The notes under the pieces were generated by a model. The model ran no database searches. It saw nothing but the letters and a program-made list of their open reading frames with translations, and was not told the origin of the DNA. A stretch of 64,000 nucleotides of DNA from contig CAACVI010000023.1 of the NCBI GenBank assembly GCA_900659855.1, positions 62,001 through 126,000 on the forward strand, read 5' to 3'. A program made the translations under genes and the position numbers. How positions within the stretch are numbered: position 1 is the first letter of the stretch; every line of letters starts with the position of its first letter. This document shows positions 48,695 through 58,396 of this stretch, piece after piece. The DNA is from Candidatus Desulfarcum epimagneticum. Its GTDB lineage: Bacteria; Desulfobacterota; Desulfobacteria; Desulfobacterales; CR-1.

Positions 48695-51600
48695 TCACCA
48701 TGTGATGCAAGAGCTTTTATAAATATTTAATTTAACATCAAAATCTAATTCGCCGGGGTATGTCCAGTAGTCTCCGAAACCTTGGTCCATAGACCATGGC
48801 ATGTCCAGACCCGGATTCATTAAGTCCCCGGATAATGAATAATACGGGTCTGTGGACCCTCTGTATCCCCCAAAAAACCTTTCGGATATGATGGTCGGAT
48901 CATCCGGGGTATTTCCCCAGATGTAATATGGAGCCATATCCAGAAAAAAGTGGCCCACCGGGTCCTGTCTCGGATCCGCGTAGTTGTATGTCGGGCCATT
49001 GACCGGATCCGTTATCCGAAAACCGTTCGGCCTGAAGATGGCCTCTGAATGGCCGTCCGGGGAGACAAATTTTATATTGTGTTCATTTCCAATTCCTTGT
49101 TGATGGTAAAAGGCCGGAACATTATCATCCCAATATTTTTGTGCATCTAAAAAAGTAACATATTGATTGTTTAAATTCCGGTTATAATGCAGTTGTCTAA
49201 GCCGTTGTATCAGCGAAGGCCCTTTAGCCTCATCCGGAAGCATATGATCCAGGAAATCCGCCTCCAGCCCCGTAGGATCACTGGCGCTGACCGGATTATT
49301 ATCCGCATAAGCGTAAAAATTGACCCCGGCCTCAAACCCCTTGGGGTCCTCGGTCAAAAACCGCCCGACCTCGGGATCGTAATACCGGGCCCGGTAATAA
49401 TACAGCCCGGTTTCCTCATCCATCTCCCGGCCCGTGTATTTCATCCGGTTTTTCACAGTCCCCGGGCCGGTTTCGCCGATCATGCTCCCGAAAGGATCAT
49501 ACTGAAACGTTTTCACCGTCCGGCCCCGGTGATCGGTCAGCGCCGCCACCGATCTCAGATGGTCATGGTGAAACGTCAGGTTCTTCCCGCGGCCTAAGGC
49601 GTCATACTCAAACCCGTTGATGATCTCGTCCACCAGGGTTCCCCGGAAGTATTTGGCCGCAAGGCTTCCGTCGCCCCGATACACGGCCTCCAGATGCTCG
49701 GCCTCCAGAAGGTAGTCGGAGGTGGCGTCGGCGGCGCCCCGGACCACCCGGTAGTCGTTGGGGTCATATTGGTAATGAAAAACCTTTGTTCCGTTTCGGT
49801 AATCCGTCAGACGGGTCATCCGCCGCTTCTGGTCATATTCGTAGGACTGGATATTGTTTCCCGAAGGCCCTTTTTTGGCGGTCCGGCTTCCGTTTGAGTC
49901 GTACTCGTAGGTATAGACCAAAGGCCCGGTCTCGCTTCCGCTCCTCACTTCCGTAAGCCGATTTCCGGCGTCGTAAATGTAGTGAAGAGTTTGGCCGTTT
50001 TTCGTCAGCGTTTTGCGGTTGCCCACTTTGTCATACGTCCAGGTCTGATCGTTGGCGTCGCCGGAGGCGTCCACTCCCGTGAGACGGTAAACGCCGTCGT
50101 AGGTGTAAGTCGCCACATCCGAGACGGAATCGGTTGAGGCGTCGATTTTCGTGATATTGCCCGCCCGGTCATGGGAAAAATCCATCCGGTGAACCGGGGT
50201 TCCGTCGGCGGATGTGTTTCGAATGCCGGTGAGACGGCCGTCGTCGTCGTAGGTATAGTGGGTCCCGGCGCCGTTTGACAGTATCCGGTTCACCAGACGC
50301 CCGGCCGGGCTGTAATAATACGACGCCTGGAGATACCCGTTGTTCTCAAGGCCGACCAGGCGGTTGGAGGAATCGTACAGATACCGGGTCTCCTCTCCCT
50401 GGAAGTCGATTTTCCGCTCCAGGTTCCCGGCGCTGTCGTAAAACCATTCCAGGTTTTTGCCCCTCCGGCTGTCGGTTTTGCTTTTCAGCCGGTTGTGGGT
50501 GTCATAGGTGTAGGCATAAGACACGCCCGGGCCGGTTAAGCGGATCAGGTTTCCGTAGATGTCATACTCCCGGGTCTCCCGGGTTCCGTCCGCGACAAAC
50601 TCCGTTTCGATCAGACGGTTGAGGCGGTCGTATGTGTATCGGATGCTCTCCCCGTTTCGGTCGGTCATGGTGTGAAGGTTTCCGGCCTGGTCATACGCAT
50701 AGCGGGTGGTCCGGTCCGGCGATTCCACAACGGGGTCGATGATTTCCTTGAGCCTTCCCAGATCGTTATACACGAATGTCGTGGTTCGGCCCTCGGCGTC
50801 CGTCAGCGATGTGATATTGCCCAAAAGATCGTAAGTGTGTGAGGTCTCGCCGTTCATGAAGTCGGTTATCCGCGTTTTTCGGTTAAAGGCGTCGTACGCC
50901 GTGTCCGTGCTGGCGTCGGCCGGGTCTTTCACATTTGTGACATTGCCGTTGGCGTCGTATGTCATGACGGTCTGGCGGCCCATGGGAGTGGAGATCGACT
51001 TTTTTCGGCCTGCTTTGTCATATTCAAACGTGGTTTTGTCCCCTCCCGGATCGGTCACGGCGATGAGATTTCCCGCCGGATCGTATTGGTTTTCGGTTTC
51101 GTGCCCGTTGGCGTCCGTGGCCGAGACCCGGCGGCCCATGGGGTCATACCCGTATTCCACGCTGTGGCCGCCGGGGTCTGTGATCTGAATCACATTGCCC
51201 ATCTCGTCATGCTCATAGAGGGTCTCGTTTCCGTCAATGTCTCTTTCCCGGAACAGCCGGTCCGCCGCGTCGTACTCATACCGTTTGACCACGCGAATAT
51301 CGTATGTGCCGGCGGGCCTTTTATAATGAATTTCGTCCTTGAGCTTTTTGCCGTTTGGGTCGTAAAAAGTTTTTTTGATATTTCCGGCCGGGTCGGTCTC
51401 CGAAATCAGACGCCCGAGGTCGTCATAGGCGTAAGCGGTGGTCAGGTCCAGAAGGGTGGAGTCCGAAGGCGATGTCCGGCGTTTCAGGACGATTTCCGTC
51501 ATGCGGCCGAGATCGTCCCAGTCGTATCGGGTCTCCACAACCAGGGCGTCCCCGGACGCGTCCTCCGAGGCGTCCGCCGCGCTGTATTCGGTCAGGGCCT

Positions 51601-54600
51601 TGACGGTTTTTTTCCAGGGCCTGAAATCCAGTCCATTGTATCGAAAGCCCGGATTTTGGTCAAAGAAATACTCGGTGACGCGTTTTTTCGAAGGATCGGC
51701 GGGATCGATATATTCCGTCATGGTTTTTAAGTTTCCCCCCGGCGTGTAAGTGTATTCTTTCAATACCGTCGTTTTGGCCTCATCGGTCCCGGGATATTCC
51801 ACAATGGACTCTCTTTCAAGCTTTCCCTTTACGGCGCCTGTGGCGGCGCTGGTGGCGGCGTAATAGGCCCAGACCCGGTCGCGGCCGTTTTTGTCCCGGA
51901 TCCGGGTCGGCTGGTCATGGATCCCGTAATCGTATTCGATAAAATGACCCAGGGGGTCCAGCTCTTTGCTCACCCGGCCGTGATTGTCGCTTTTGGCGTC
52001 GCTTTCGGCGGGAAAACTGCGGTCTTTCATGTAGGAATATTGGGTGACATAGCCCAGGGGGCCGATTTTTTCCTCGCGCAGCCCGTCGCCGTTGTTTTCA
52101 AACAGCAATACGCCGCCGTCGGGCTCGGCGAGTTTGGTCAAAGACCCCTTTTCATCGTAATGATGGGTCCGGACATGGCCCCGGGGGTCGGTCACCCGGG
52201 TTCGCCTGCGGAACAGATCATAATCCAGGGTCTCGGTTTCCCCGAACGGGTTGAAATAACGAAACGCCTTTCCGTTTCGGTAGTACTCGAAGGTGGTTTT
52301 CACTTTTTTCCCCCCGCCCCGGGTCTCGGGCAGGGAAACGCTCTCAAGATAATCCGTGTCCCCGTCATAGGCGTAGATGGTCACATTTCCCAGGGGGTCT
52401 GTGACGCTTTGAAGGCGTTTGTTCGTGTCATAGGCGCAGGTCCATGTTCTCCCGGTCCAGTCCTGAACCGTTCTCAGACGATTATCGGCGTTATAGGACA
52501 GGACCATTCCCGTTCGACTGGTGATGCCGAGATTGTCGGCGACGCCCGTGAGTTTATCGCCGGCGTAAGTGAAGCTCAGCGTGTTCCCGTATGGGTCCTC
52601 AATGCGCTCAAGTCTCGCGGTGGCTCCCGGCGTTCTCATCATATGGGCGTCGGGTCCGCTGTAAAAAATATATTTGACGCCGTTTCTGAACCCAAGGGTG
52701 TGAAGCCCGTTTGAGGGGGAATCCGTGGCCAGTGTGTCGAAAATGCCCTCGGGCGACGTCACCTCCCAGGTCGGCGTGTCGCCTGAGCTGTCCACCAGGT
52801 AGTTGGACTCCCCGCCCCGCTCGTTGGTGTAGGTGATGGAGGAGGTTTTGCCGTTCCCGTTTTCAGGGGCTTTAAAAGCCGGGTAATCGGGATATTTGCC
52901 GTAACTGTTGGCCGTCAGCCTCATATTCCAGGAATGGGTCCAGCCCGGGCTTAAAGGGGGGCCGTCGGATGAGGCGTCCGTCGAATTGTACGTCCGGGTG
53001 AAAACCATATCCAGGCCCCGGCCCTCAATGACAAAATCGGTCTCGTCATGGTACATGTTGCCGGTGACCGTGCTCACCGGGTCCGCGGTGGAAGGGGTGA
53101 GCCACGGATGGTTGTTTGTCTGTAAAATCACATCCTCATCGGTGAAATAGCTGTTGTCATAACGAAGGCCCGTGTCATCGGAATGTTCAGACAAAGGCTC
53201 CCATCCGTCCACATATCCGCCCCCGGCCACAAGGCCCAGTTCCTCGGAATAAATCATATAGCTGGAGGCGAGAGGATATCCGTCGGAGGCGTCCACGGCC
53301 GTGTCGATGGCCACGGAAAAGGCGTGGCCGCTTCCCATGGTTTTCCGGGAAGACATCACAAACTCGCGTTTTACTCCATCGGGGGGCAGATACACGGCGT
53401 GGCGGATAGAGCTTATGAAGCCCACCCCGTGAATATCCGAAGAAGCGTCTTCGGCAAGATAGACCTGGTCGGCGGGGTCAAAGCCATGGTTTCGGTCGAA
53501 GTAGTCGTACATTTGGCCGGAACTGTTAAATAGATTGATATAAGAGCCGTAACCGTTTTGCAAAAGGGTCATCCAACCCGATTTGGTTTGAACTCCCCAT
53601 CCATCAATCCCGAAAAAAGGCATGGTCCACCAAATATAACTACCAGTGAAACTGTCTATTTTATTTTTATGAAGCTGAGTTGCAAGATTCACGAGTTCTA
53701 GAATGTCTGAATAACGCATGGTTTTAAGACGCAAATCGCTGTCGGACGCGGCCGGAATCTTTTTAAACGTGTAAAATCCATACTCCTCGCCGTCGTCAGG
53801 CTGAAACGACCAGGATGTGGGATTTCGCTTGAAAAGGCTTCTGTCATGCCGGGTAAAACCGGCCGGGGCCTGGCTCAAAAAACCCAGCTTGGGGTAGGCG
53901 CTCAAGGGGGTGTCTTCGGAGGCGTCTGTCGCGGGGTCTTTCATATGAAGGAGTTGGGCCCCGTCCTGGGCCAGGGCCTTCTGGATGCCGCGAACCGTGG
54001 AGATGGCGTCATAGCCTGTCAGCTCCTGCCAGATTTCGTGCTCAAAGGAGGAGTCGATATGGCCGCTCAGCTTATGATGGCGGTTTTCCGAATGCATCAG
54101 TCCCATGACGCCCCCCGTCCCGGGGTTTCGATGAAAATGTCCGGCAACCACATGCGCCATGTCGATCACCAGACCGGCGGGCATGATGGAAAAGGAGGTT
54201 CCGTCCAGGTACTCGGCCCGGGAAGCGCTTTTCGTCACCCCCAGGAGGACGCTTCCGGGCGACAGAACATGGTTCAGGGCGCCCAGCTCCATGCCCGCGT
54301 CCCGGACCCGGGCCCCGTACAGCGCCGCGCCGGCGTAAAGAAGGCCCTCGGTGAGGGCCCTTTGTGCGTCAGGACTCTCGCCCAGGGGGCTTTCCCCGGA
54401 ATCAACGGCCCCGTTTTGGTTGCCGTCCACATAAGGAATTTCCTCCATGCCCATGGCGATTCCCCGGGGATAGGCGTCTTCCAGAAGCCGGCGATTGAGC
54501 TTTTCCAGTTCATTCCCCGAAGGGCTCTCGTCCGCAAGGGCCTGGGTTTCTTCACTTAATTCCACGCCGGAAAAACGGGCCGGGTCATAAATGCCGGGGC

Positions 54601-56257
54601 CCCGGATCACGGCGTTGAGTTGGGCGATCAAAAGGTCCTCATTGGCCTGGGAGACAGGATAATCTTTGAAAATATCAAAATTATTCACAAAGTCCCGGCC
54701 GGCTTTTGAAAACCGGCCCAGGATATACACGGACAGGGGGTTTTTGCTGTCGGCGAGCCTTGAGATCATTTCAAAAGCGTTGATTTCATCTTCGGAAATG
54801 CGCCAGTCCGTTTGGGGCCGGTTCACAATGGGATGGGCGTCATTGGCATCAAGCAGAAGCCGGGTCGCCCGGTGGACCTGGGACCAGTTGGAGGTTTCCC
54901 CGCCCGCGGTGATGACATAATGGTTGCCCGCCACGCACAGGCTCTCATCTTCCAGAAAGATATCCTCTTTGCCTTCTTCCGTGGAGGGCCAGCCGTCCAC
55001 CCTGATCTTCAGAAAAAAAGGCTGATGAAGAAGCGGGACGCTTGCGTCGCCCGCCGTGACCTGCCCGGAAAAAAGCTCGGCGATCTCCTGTCCCCCCAGT
55101 CGCAGGGTCAGGCGCCCGTTTCCCGAGGCGGCGCCGTCCGCCGGGGCCTCATAGGAAAGCGCCAGCTTTCGGGTGGCCATGTCCGATAAAAGAACGTTTG
55201 TGGAGGCGCCCCCCCATTGATCGTTGATTTTGATGTTCACGGAAAGATACTTGGCCCAGTCTTTGGGCTTCGGAGAAAGGGAAGCCTGGTCATGCTCCTG
55301 AACCGACGCATAACGGCGCGTGGCCCCCAGGATTTTGAAGGGAAGAGACGCGGGCAGAAATCCCGCCTCTTCGGGAATGATCTTCCCCGGGTCCATGACG
55401 TCATTCAATGTTTTGCCGGGATGATTGTCCCGGAGATATTTTAATATCTCCTCTTTGTATATCTCCAGGGGGTTTTTGTCCATGTACGGGCCGTCATTGT
55501 TTTTGATGGCGTGGTAATACCGGTTGTAATCAAAAGGGACCACGTCGTAAATATGGATATTCTGATCGCGGAATCGACGCAATTTGAATGAAGGGTCGAG
55601 ACCGATCCACTGACAGCGCTCCGGACTCCCTCCGCAATCGACAGAGGCGTCCGGACCCGCTCCCCGGTAGTCGCCGTAGGGAACCAGCGCCTCCACCCAG
55701 ACATGCTCGAATTCGACATGGCGTTTGTCGCCGGTCAGTTTCGCCCCTGTGTCGATCTCCGTTTGAGAATCTTGTCCGGAAATTTCCTCCCGGGGACCCT
55801 GGATGCCCACGGAACGCATGATATGCGCCGCGAGATCCGCGTTTCCCGCTCCCAGCCAGTTGGCCGCGTCATCGGCTTTCATACGGACATTTCCCGTCAC
55901 ATAGCGGGCCGGGATATTTTGGGACCGGAGCATGGCGATGAGGGTGGAGGCCAGGTCCACATCATTGCCCCGCCCGCCGAGAAACGTATTGATCGACCCG
56001 CCTCTTGATCCGTGATAAAGGTCGTATTCATAATGGTTTCGAACATATTCATAAATCCGGGCCGGTGATGACAGATCGGCGGCCTTGTCGAAAAGGGCCT
56101 TTGCGTCCGGGGAGGCGTCGCTTTGGGAAAAAAGGATTTCATCCGCGCTTTGAAGAAATTTCTCCATCCCCGAAGCCCGGGCCGGCCCCGGCGGCGAAAA
56201 AATAAAGAAAAAAATTAAAATCAAAAAAGACAGGATGGGTTTGATAAAATAACTCAT
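48695..56257 (-). CDS. Giant RHS/YD-repeat protein with transglutaminase-like N-terminus, 2520 aa
   Basis: After a signal peptide (PILSFLILIFFFIFSPPG), residues about 60-225 form a transglutaminase-like domain (RIYEYVRNHYEYDLYHGSR, GNDVDLASTLIAMLRSQNIPARYV, FEHVWVEALVPYG, WIGLDPSF): His and Asp are present, but Asp replaces the usual Cys. A long unassigned region follows. Near 1085, FVIEGRGLDMVFTRTYNS marks the DUF6531-like start of the RHS part, and dozens of YD repeats (for example YDxxGRLxxxxD) run to about 2250. RARYYDPEVGRFLTEDPKG near 2290 and the DPTG sequence near 2331 end the RHS core. The last 190 residues are a variable tip (GNEHNIKFVSPDGHSEAIF, NYADPRQDPVGHFFLD, YYIWGNTPDD) followed by a candidate immunity gene. 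It is probably surface-exposed or secreted. Confidence 0.9.
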   Translation of the reverse strand: MSYFIKPILSFLILIFFFIFSPPGPARASGMEKFLQSADEILFSQSDASPDAKALFDKAADLSSPARIYEYVRNHYEYDLYHGSRGGSINTFLGGRGNDVDLASTLIAMLRSQNIPARYVTGNVRMKADDAANWLGAGNADLAAHIMRSVGIQGPREEISGQDSQTEIDTGAKLTGDKRHVEFEHVWVEALVPYGDYRGAGPDASVDCGGSPERCQWIGLDPSFKLRRFRDQNIHIYDVVPFDYNRYYHAIKNNDGPYMDKNPLEIYKEEILKYLRDNHPGKTLNDVMDPGKIIPEEAGFLPASLPFKILGATRRYASVQEHDQASLSPKPKDWAKYLSVNIKINDQWGGASTNVLLSDMATRKLALSYEAPADGAASGNGRLTLRLGGQEIAELFSGQVTAGDASVPLLHQPFFLKIRVDGWPSTEEGKEDIFLEDESLCVAGNHYVITAGGETSNWSQVHRATRLLLDANDAHPIVNRPQTDWRISEDEINAFEMISRLADSKNPLSVYILGRFSKAGRDFVNNFDIFKDYPVSQANEDLLIAQLNAVIRGPGIYDPARFSGVELSEETQALADESPSGNELEKLNRRLLEDAYPRGIAMGMEEIPYVDGNQNGAVDSGESPLGESPDAQRALTEGLLYAGAALYGARVRDAGMELGALNHVLSPGSVLLGVTKSASRAEYLDGTSFSIMPAGLVIDMAHVVAGHFHRNPGTGGVMGLMHSENRHHKLSGHIDSSFEHEIWQELTGYDAISTVRGIQKALAQDGAQLLHMKDPATDASEDTPLSAYPKLGFLSQAPAGFTRHDRSLFKRNPTSWSFQPDDGEEYGFYTFKKIPAASDSDLRLKTMRYSDILELVNLATQLHKNKIDSFTGSYIWWTMPFFGIDGWGVQTKSGWMTLLQNGYGSYINLFNSSGQMYDYFDRNHGFDPADQVYLAEDASSDIHGVGFISSIRHAVYLPPDGVKREFVMSSRKTMGSGHAFSVAIDTAVDASDGYPLASSYMIYSEELGLVAGGGYVDGWEPLSEHSDDTGLRYDNSYFTDEDVILQTNNHPWLTPSTADPVSTVTGNMYHDETDFVIEGRGLDMVFTRTYNSTDASSDGPPLSPGWTHSWNMRLTANSYGKYPDYPAFKAPENGNGKTSSITYTNERGGESNYLVDSSGDTPTWEVTSPEGIFDTLATDSPSNGLHTLGFRNGVKYIFYSGPDAHMMRTPGATARLERIEDPYGNTLSFTYAGDKLTGVADNLGITSRTGMVLSYNADNRLRTVQDWTGRTWTCAYDTNKRLQSVTDPLGNVTIYAYDGDTDYLESVSLPETRGGGKKVKTTFEYYRNGKAFRYFNPFGETETLDYDLFRRRTRVTDPRGHVRTHHYDEKGSLTKLAEPDGGVLLFENNGDGLREEKIGPLGYVTQYSYMKDRSFPAESDAKSDNHGRVSKELDPLGHFIEYDYGIHDQPTRIRDKNGRDRVWAYYAATSAATGAVKGKLERESIVEYPGTDEAKTTVLKEYTYTPGGNLKTMTEYIDPADPSKKRVTEYFFDQNPGFRYNGLDFRPWKKTVKALTEYSAADASEDASGDALVVETRYDWDDLGRMTEIVLKRRTSPSDSTLLDLTTAYAYDDLGRLISETDPAGNIKKTFYDPNGKKLKDEIHYKRPAGTYDIRVVKRYEYDAADRLFRERDIDGNETLYEHDEMGNVIQITDPGGHSVEYGYDPMGRRVSATDANGHETENQYDPAGNLIAVTDPGGDKTTFEYDKAGRKKSISTPMGRQTVMTYDANGNVTNVKDPADASTDTAYDAFNRKTRITDFMNGETSHTYDLLGNITSLTDAEGRTTTFVYNDLGRLKEIIDPVVESPDRTTRYAYDQAGNLHTMTDRNGESIRYTYDRLNRLIETEFVADGTRETREYDIYGNLIRLTGPGVSYAYTYDTHNRLKSKTDSRRGKNLEWFYDSAGNLERKIDFQGEETRYLYDSSNRLVGLENNGYLQASYYYSPAGRLVNRILSNGAGTHYTYDDDGRLTGIRNTSADGTPVHRMDFSHDRAGNITKIDASTDSVSDVATYTYDGVYRLTGVDASGDANDQTWTYDKVGNRKTLTKNGQTLHYIYDAGNRLTEVRSGSETGPLVYTYEYDSNGSRTAKKGPSGNNIQSYEYDQKRRMTRLTDYRNGTKVFHYQYDPNDYRVVRGAADATSDYLLEAEHLEAVYRGDGSLAAKYFRGTLVDEIINGFEYDALGRGKNLTFHHDHLRSVAALTDHRGRTVKTFQYDPFGSMIGETGPGTVKNRMKYTGREMDEETGLYYYRARYYDPEVGRFLTEDPKGFEAGVNFYAYADNNPVSASDPTGLEADFLDHMLPDEAKGPSLIQRLRQLHYNRNLNNQYVTFLDAQKYWDDNVPAFYHQQGIGNEHNIKFVSPDGHSEAIFRPNGFRITDPVNGPTYNYADPRQDPVGHFFLDMAPYYIWGNTPDDPTIISERFFGGYRGSTDPYYSLSGDLMNPGLDMPWSMDQGFGDYWTYPGELDFDVKLNIYKSSCITW

Positions 56258-56330
56258 GGTTGTGTGGCTCCCGCAAATTCAAATATGTGTCAAAAAACGC
56301 CTGCTCCCGTCGGAATTGTTCCCGCCGGGA

Positions 56331-57041
56331 CTACCGGTTCCCCCTCCCCCTGAAGGGTTTGAGCGGCATGGGATGGGCCGAAGGCTTTTCGGAGCGTTTG
56401 ATCAGATCATCCAGCGCGCTTAAACGGTCCTCGGCGGAAAGGGCCGATATTTCGCTCAACTCCGCTGAAAACGCGGCTATTTTCGACGCTTTGATCGCGT
56501 CGGCTTTCTGTGTTTCGGACAGAGTCTTCGCCCGTTCCGCCCCGATGACGCTCAACAGTCTGTCAATGGCGGAGCTTTCAGTTCTTTGAGCGCCGTAACC
56601 GCTCTCAAGGCGCCCAAGCGCAAGGCCCGTCTCCCGGATTTTCGACGCGACTTTTCCACGGGAAATCTCCGAGCGCTCCCGGGCGCTTCTTTCAATGTGG
56701 GAATCCGGCTCCATTTCCTTGATGAATTTCATGGGCGTGTCCATTCGGGAAGCGCCTTCTTCCGTTTTCTCCATGCCTCGGCCTTCCTCAATCATATCCC
56801 GCCGAAGATTCCGAAGGGTCCGGCGGAGCGTCTCAAGAACCCGCTGGTCCTCCCTGAAACGCAGCGCGTCTCTTCCGTCCCGCCTGGAGCGCAAAACAGC
56901 CTGCCCGACGCCGCGAATCTCCCGAAGCCGCGACGCCTCGATTCCTTTTGGAGCCGAACGCGCCCCATCCTCTCCGCGCGCCGAACCCGCAACGCTGACG
57001 CACATAAAAAATATGACGAATGCCCAGACGCTTTTTTTCAT
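56331..57041 (-). CDS. Exported helical protein, first gene of the RHS series
   Basis: The 236-residue protein has a signal peptide (VWAFVIFFMCVSVAGSARG). The mature part is almost entirely helical and charged: Arg-rich REIRGVGQAVLRSRRDGRDALRFREDQRVLETLRRTLRNLRRDM, later SEISRGKVASKIRETGLALGRLES and EISALSAEDRLSALDDLIKRSEK. It ends in a basic GRGNR. No family is recognised. The gap to the RHS gene is 73 bases and the strand is the same, so co-transcription is likely. A periplasmic chaperone or coiled-coil partner for the RHS protein would be consistent with the position, but no direct evidence exists. Confidence 0.65.
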   Translation of the reverse strand: MKKSVWAFVIFFMCVSVAGSARGEDGARSAPKGIEASRLREIRGVGQAVLRSRRDGRDALRFREDQRVLETLRRTLRNLRRDMIEEGRGMEKTEEGASRMDTPMKFIKEMEPDSHIERSARERSEISRGKVASKIRETGLALGRLESGYGAQRTESSAIDRLLSVIGAERAKTLSETQKADAIKASKIAAFSAELSEISALSAEDRLSALDDLIKRSEKPSAHPMPLKPFRGRGNR

Positions 57042-57828
57042 GCCTTCCCCCTCGTCAGGATACGCGGCCTGTGTCGCCCGGAAAACCTTCCGGATCTTTC
57101 ATGCCGCCGTTTTTGGATGTTAAAAAAAATTTCATTTTAAAAACAAATGCGTCAAAAATTTCCAGGCGGATATAATTCATATTCTGGTGGCCACGTCAAG
57201 TATTTTGATAAAATATTTAATATTTTTGTTATTTTTTTATAAATAAATGGATTAAAAATTTATCATTTTTGAACACAAAAATCGTGCCGAATGGCGAATA
57301 TTCGGCCATATCGCGGGGAGATTCCAGGGAAGCGGCGCAGAATTTTGACTATGCTCATATATATCAAGTATTTGTAAGTATATTGGAGGGTTATATTTTT
57401 AATAAAAAAACGAGCCGAGAATTATCATTTTTGGGCGTAAAATTCGGCCCCGGAAGGAGAGATCGTGCCCGATTTTAAGGTTTTTCGGGCCTGCGTAAAA
57501 CCCATCCGGCGCCGCGAACGGACCATGTCCGGTCACAAAAAAAGCCGGGACCCTGCCTTTTATTTAAAGGGGGGCATGGGAAAAAACAGGAAAAATAAGC
57601 AAACAGTATAATGTTTAGAAAATATTTTATTTTTCCTATATTTTTCTAATTTTATCTTTTTTTGTTTTCCCATATATTATTTTTCACTATTTTATCCCTC
57701 TTGTTTGTTGATAAATATAATTTATAAGCTATATTTGAGCCAAACCAGAGAAAAGCCGGGAGAGAAGTCAGAAAAAATCTCACGGTTTTTGAATTCCATC
57801 ATGAAAGGATGGAGAGAGGAGGGACGAC
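57042..57828. promoter_or_regulatory. 787-base AT-rich divergent intergenic region
   Basis: This separates the minus-strand exported-protein series from the plus-strand response regulator gene. Two very AT-rich blocks (about 57165-57260 and 57600-57740) probably hold the promoters. Two related short segments each carry TTATCATTTTTG followed by AAAAT and TTCGGCC or similar (about 57257-57310 and 57421-57452), possibly binding sites. A 69-codon open frame at 57269-57478 has no ribosome site and is not considered a gene. Confidence 0.5.
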
Positions 57829-58254
57829 ATGGGAGAAAAATCTGAATGCGCGGTTCTTTTTGTGGACGATCAAATGGAGACGTTGATGGCCTACCGGCTG
57901 TATTTTCAAAGAAAATTTATTTTCCTGACCGCCGGGGATTACGAGGAGGCTCTGAAAATTTTAAAGAAAAAACGCGACGTTGAGATCGGCGTTCTTCTTT
58001 CGGATCTTCAGCTGTCCAAAAAGCCCCGGGACGCCTCCGGCCTGGATCTTTTGAAGGAGTGCGCGCGGACGCGCCCGGAGGTGGTCCGGCTGCTGATCAC
58101 CGGGCATATCGAATCCGGGGTGTGCGTGGACGCCGTCAATTCGGGCGCGGTGGATCGAATGATCGCCAAACCCTGTGTGCTGGAGGAGCTGGAAAAGGTC
58201 CTGAGCCGGGCCGTGGATGATTTTCTCCAGGGCAAAAAAGACGGGGGCGTTTAA
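57829..58254 (+). CDS. Single-domain response regulator
   Basis: The 141-residue protein is a lone receiver (REC) domain. AVLFVDDQMETLMAY carries the acidic pair, GVLLSDLQL the phospho-acceptor Asp near 64, VVRLLITGHIES the conserved Thr position, and DRMIAKPCVLEELEKVL the Lys-Pro pair. No output domain follows, so it may act by protein contact or relay phosphate. It resembles receiver domains of RpfG-type regulators. AGAGAGGAGGGACGAC gives a strong ribosome site. No histidine kinase is adjacent. The AT-rich region upstream separates it from the exported-protein locus. Confidence 0.9.
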   Translation: MGEKSECAVLFVDDQMETLMAYRLYFQRKFIFLTAGDYEEALKILKKKRDVEIGVLLSDLQLSKKPRDASGLDLLKECARTRPEVVRLLITGHIESGVCVDAVNSGAVDRMIAKPCVLEELEKVLSRAVDDFLQGKKDGGV

Positions 58255-58396
58255 AAACATTCCGGGCCCGGGTTTTTGGTTTTGACATTTTCTTTTTTTT
58301 TCGTTACACAAAGCGTCAGGGGCGCGGGCCCGGGCATATTCAATAAAGGTAAATTCGTAAAAAGTGGATCAGACGGCGTCGTAAAAAAAAACGCCG

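Noticed and set aside
48695-56257. Diversity-generating retroelement variation in the RHS protein
   Set aside because: No reverse transcriptase gene or template/variable repeat pair with adenine-biased differences was seen; the fragment at 47827 differs at scattered bases of all kinds.
57269-57478. A 69-codon open frame in the AT-rich region
   Set aside because: The start lacks a ribosome site, and the sequence has no hydrophobic, domain or codon pattern supporting translation.
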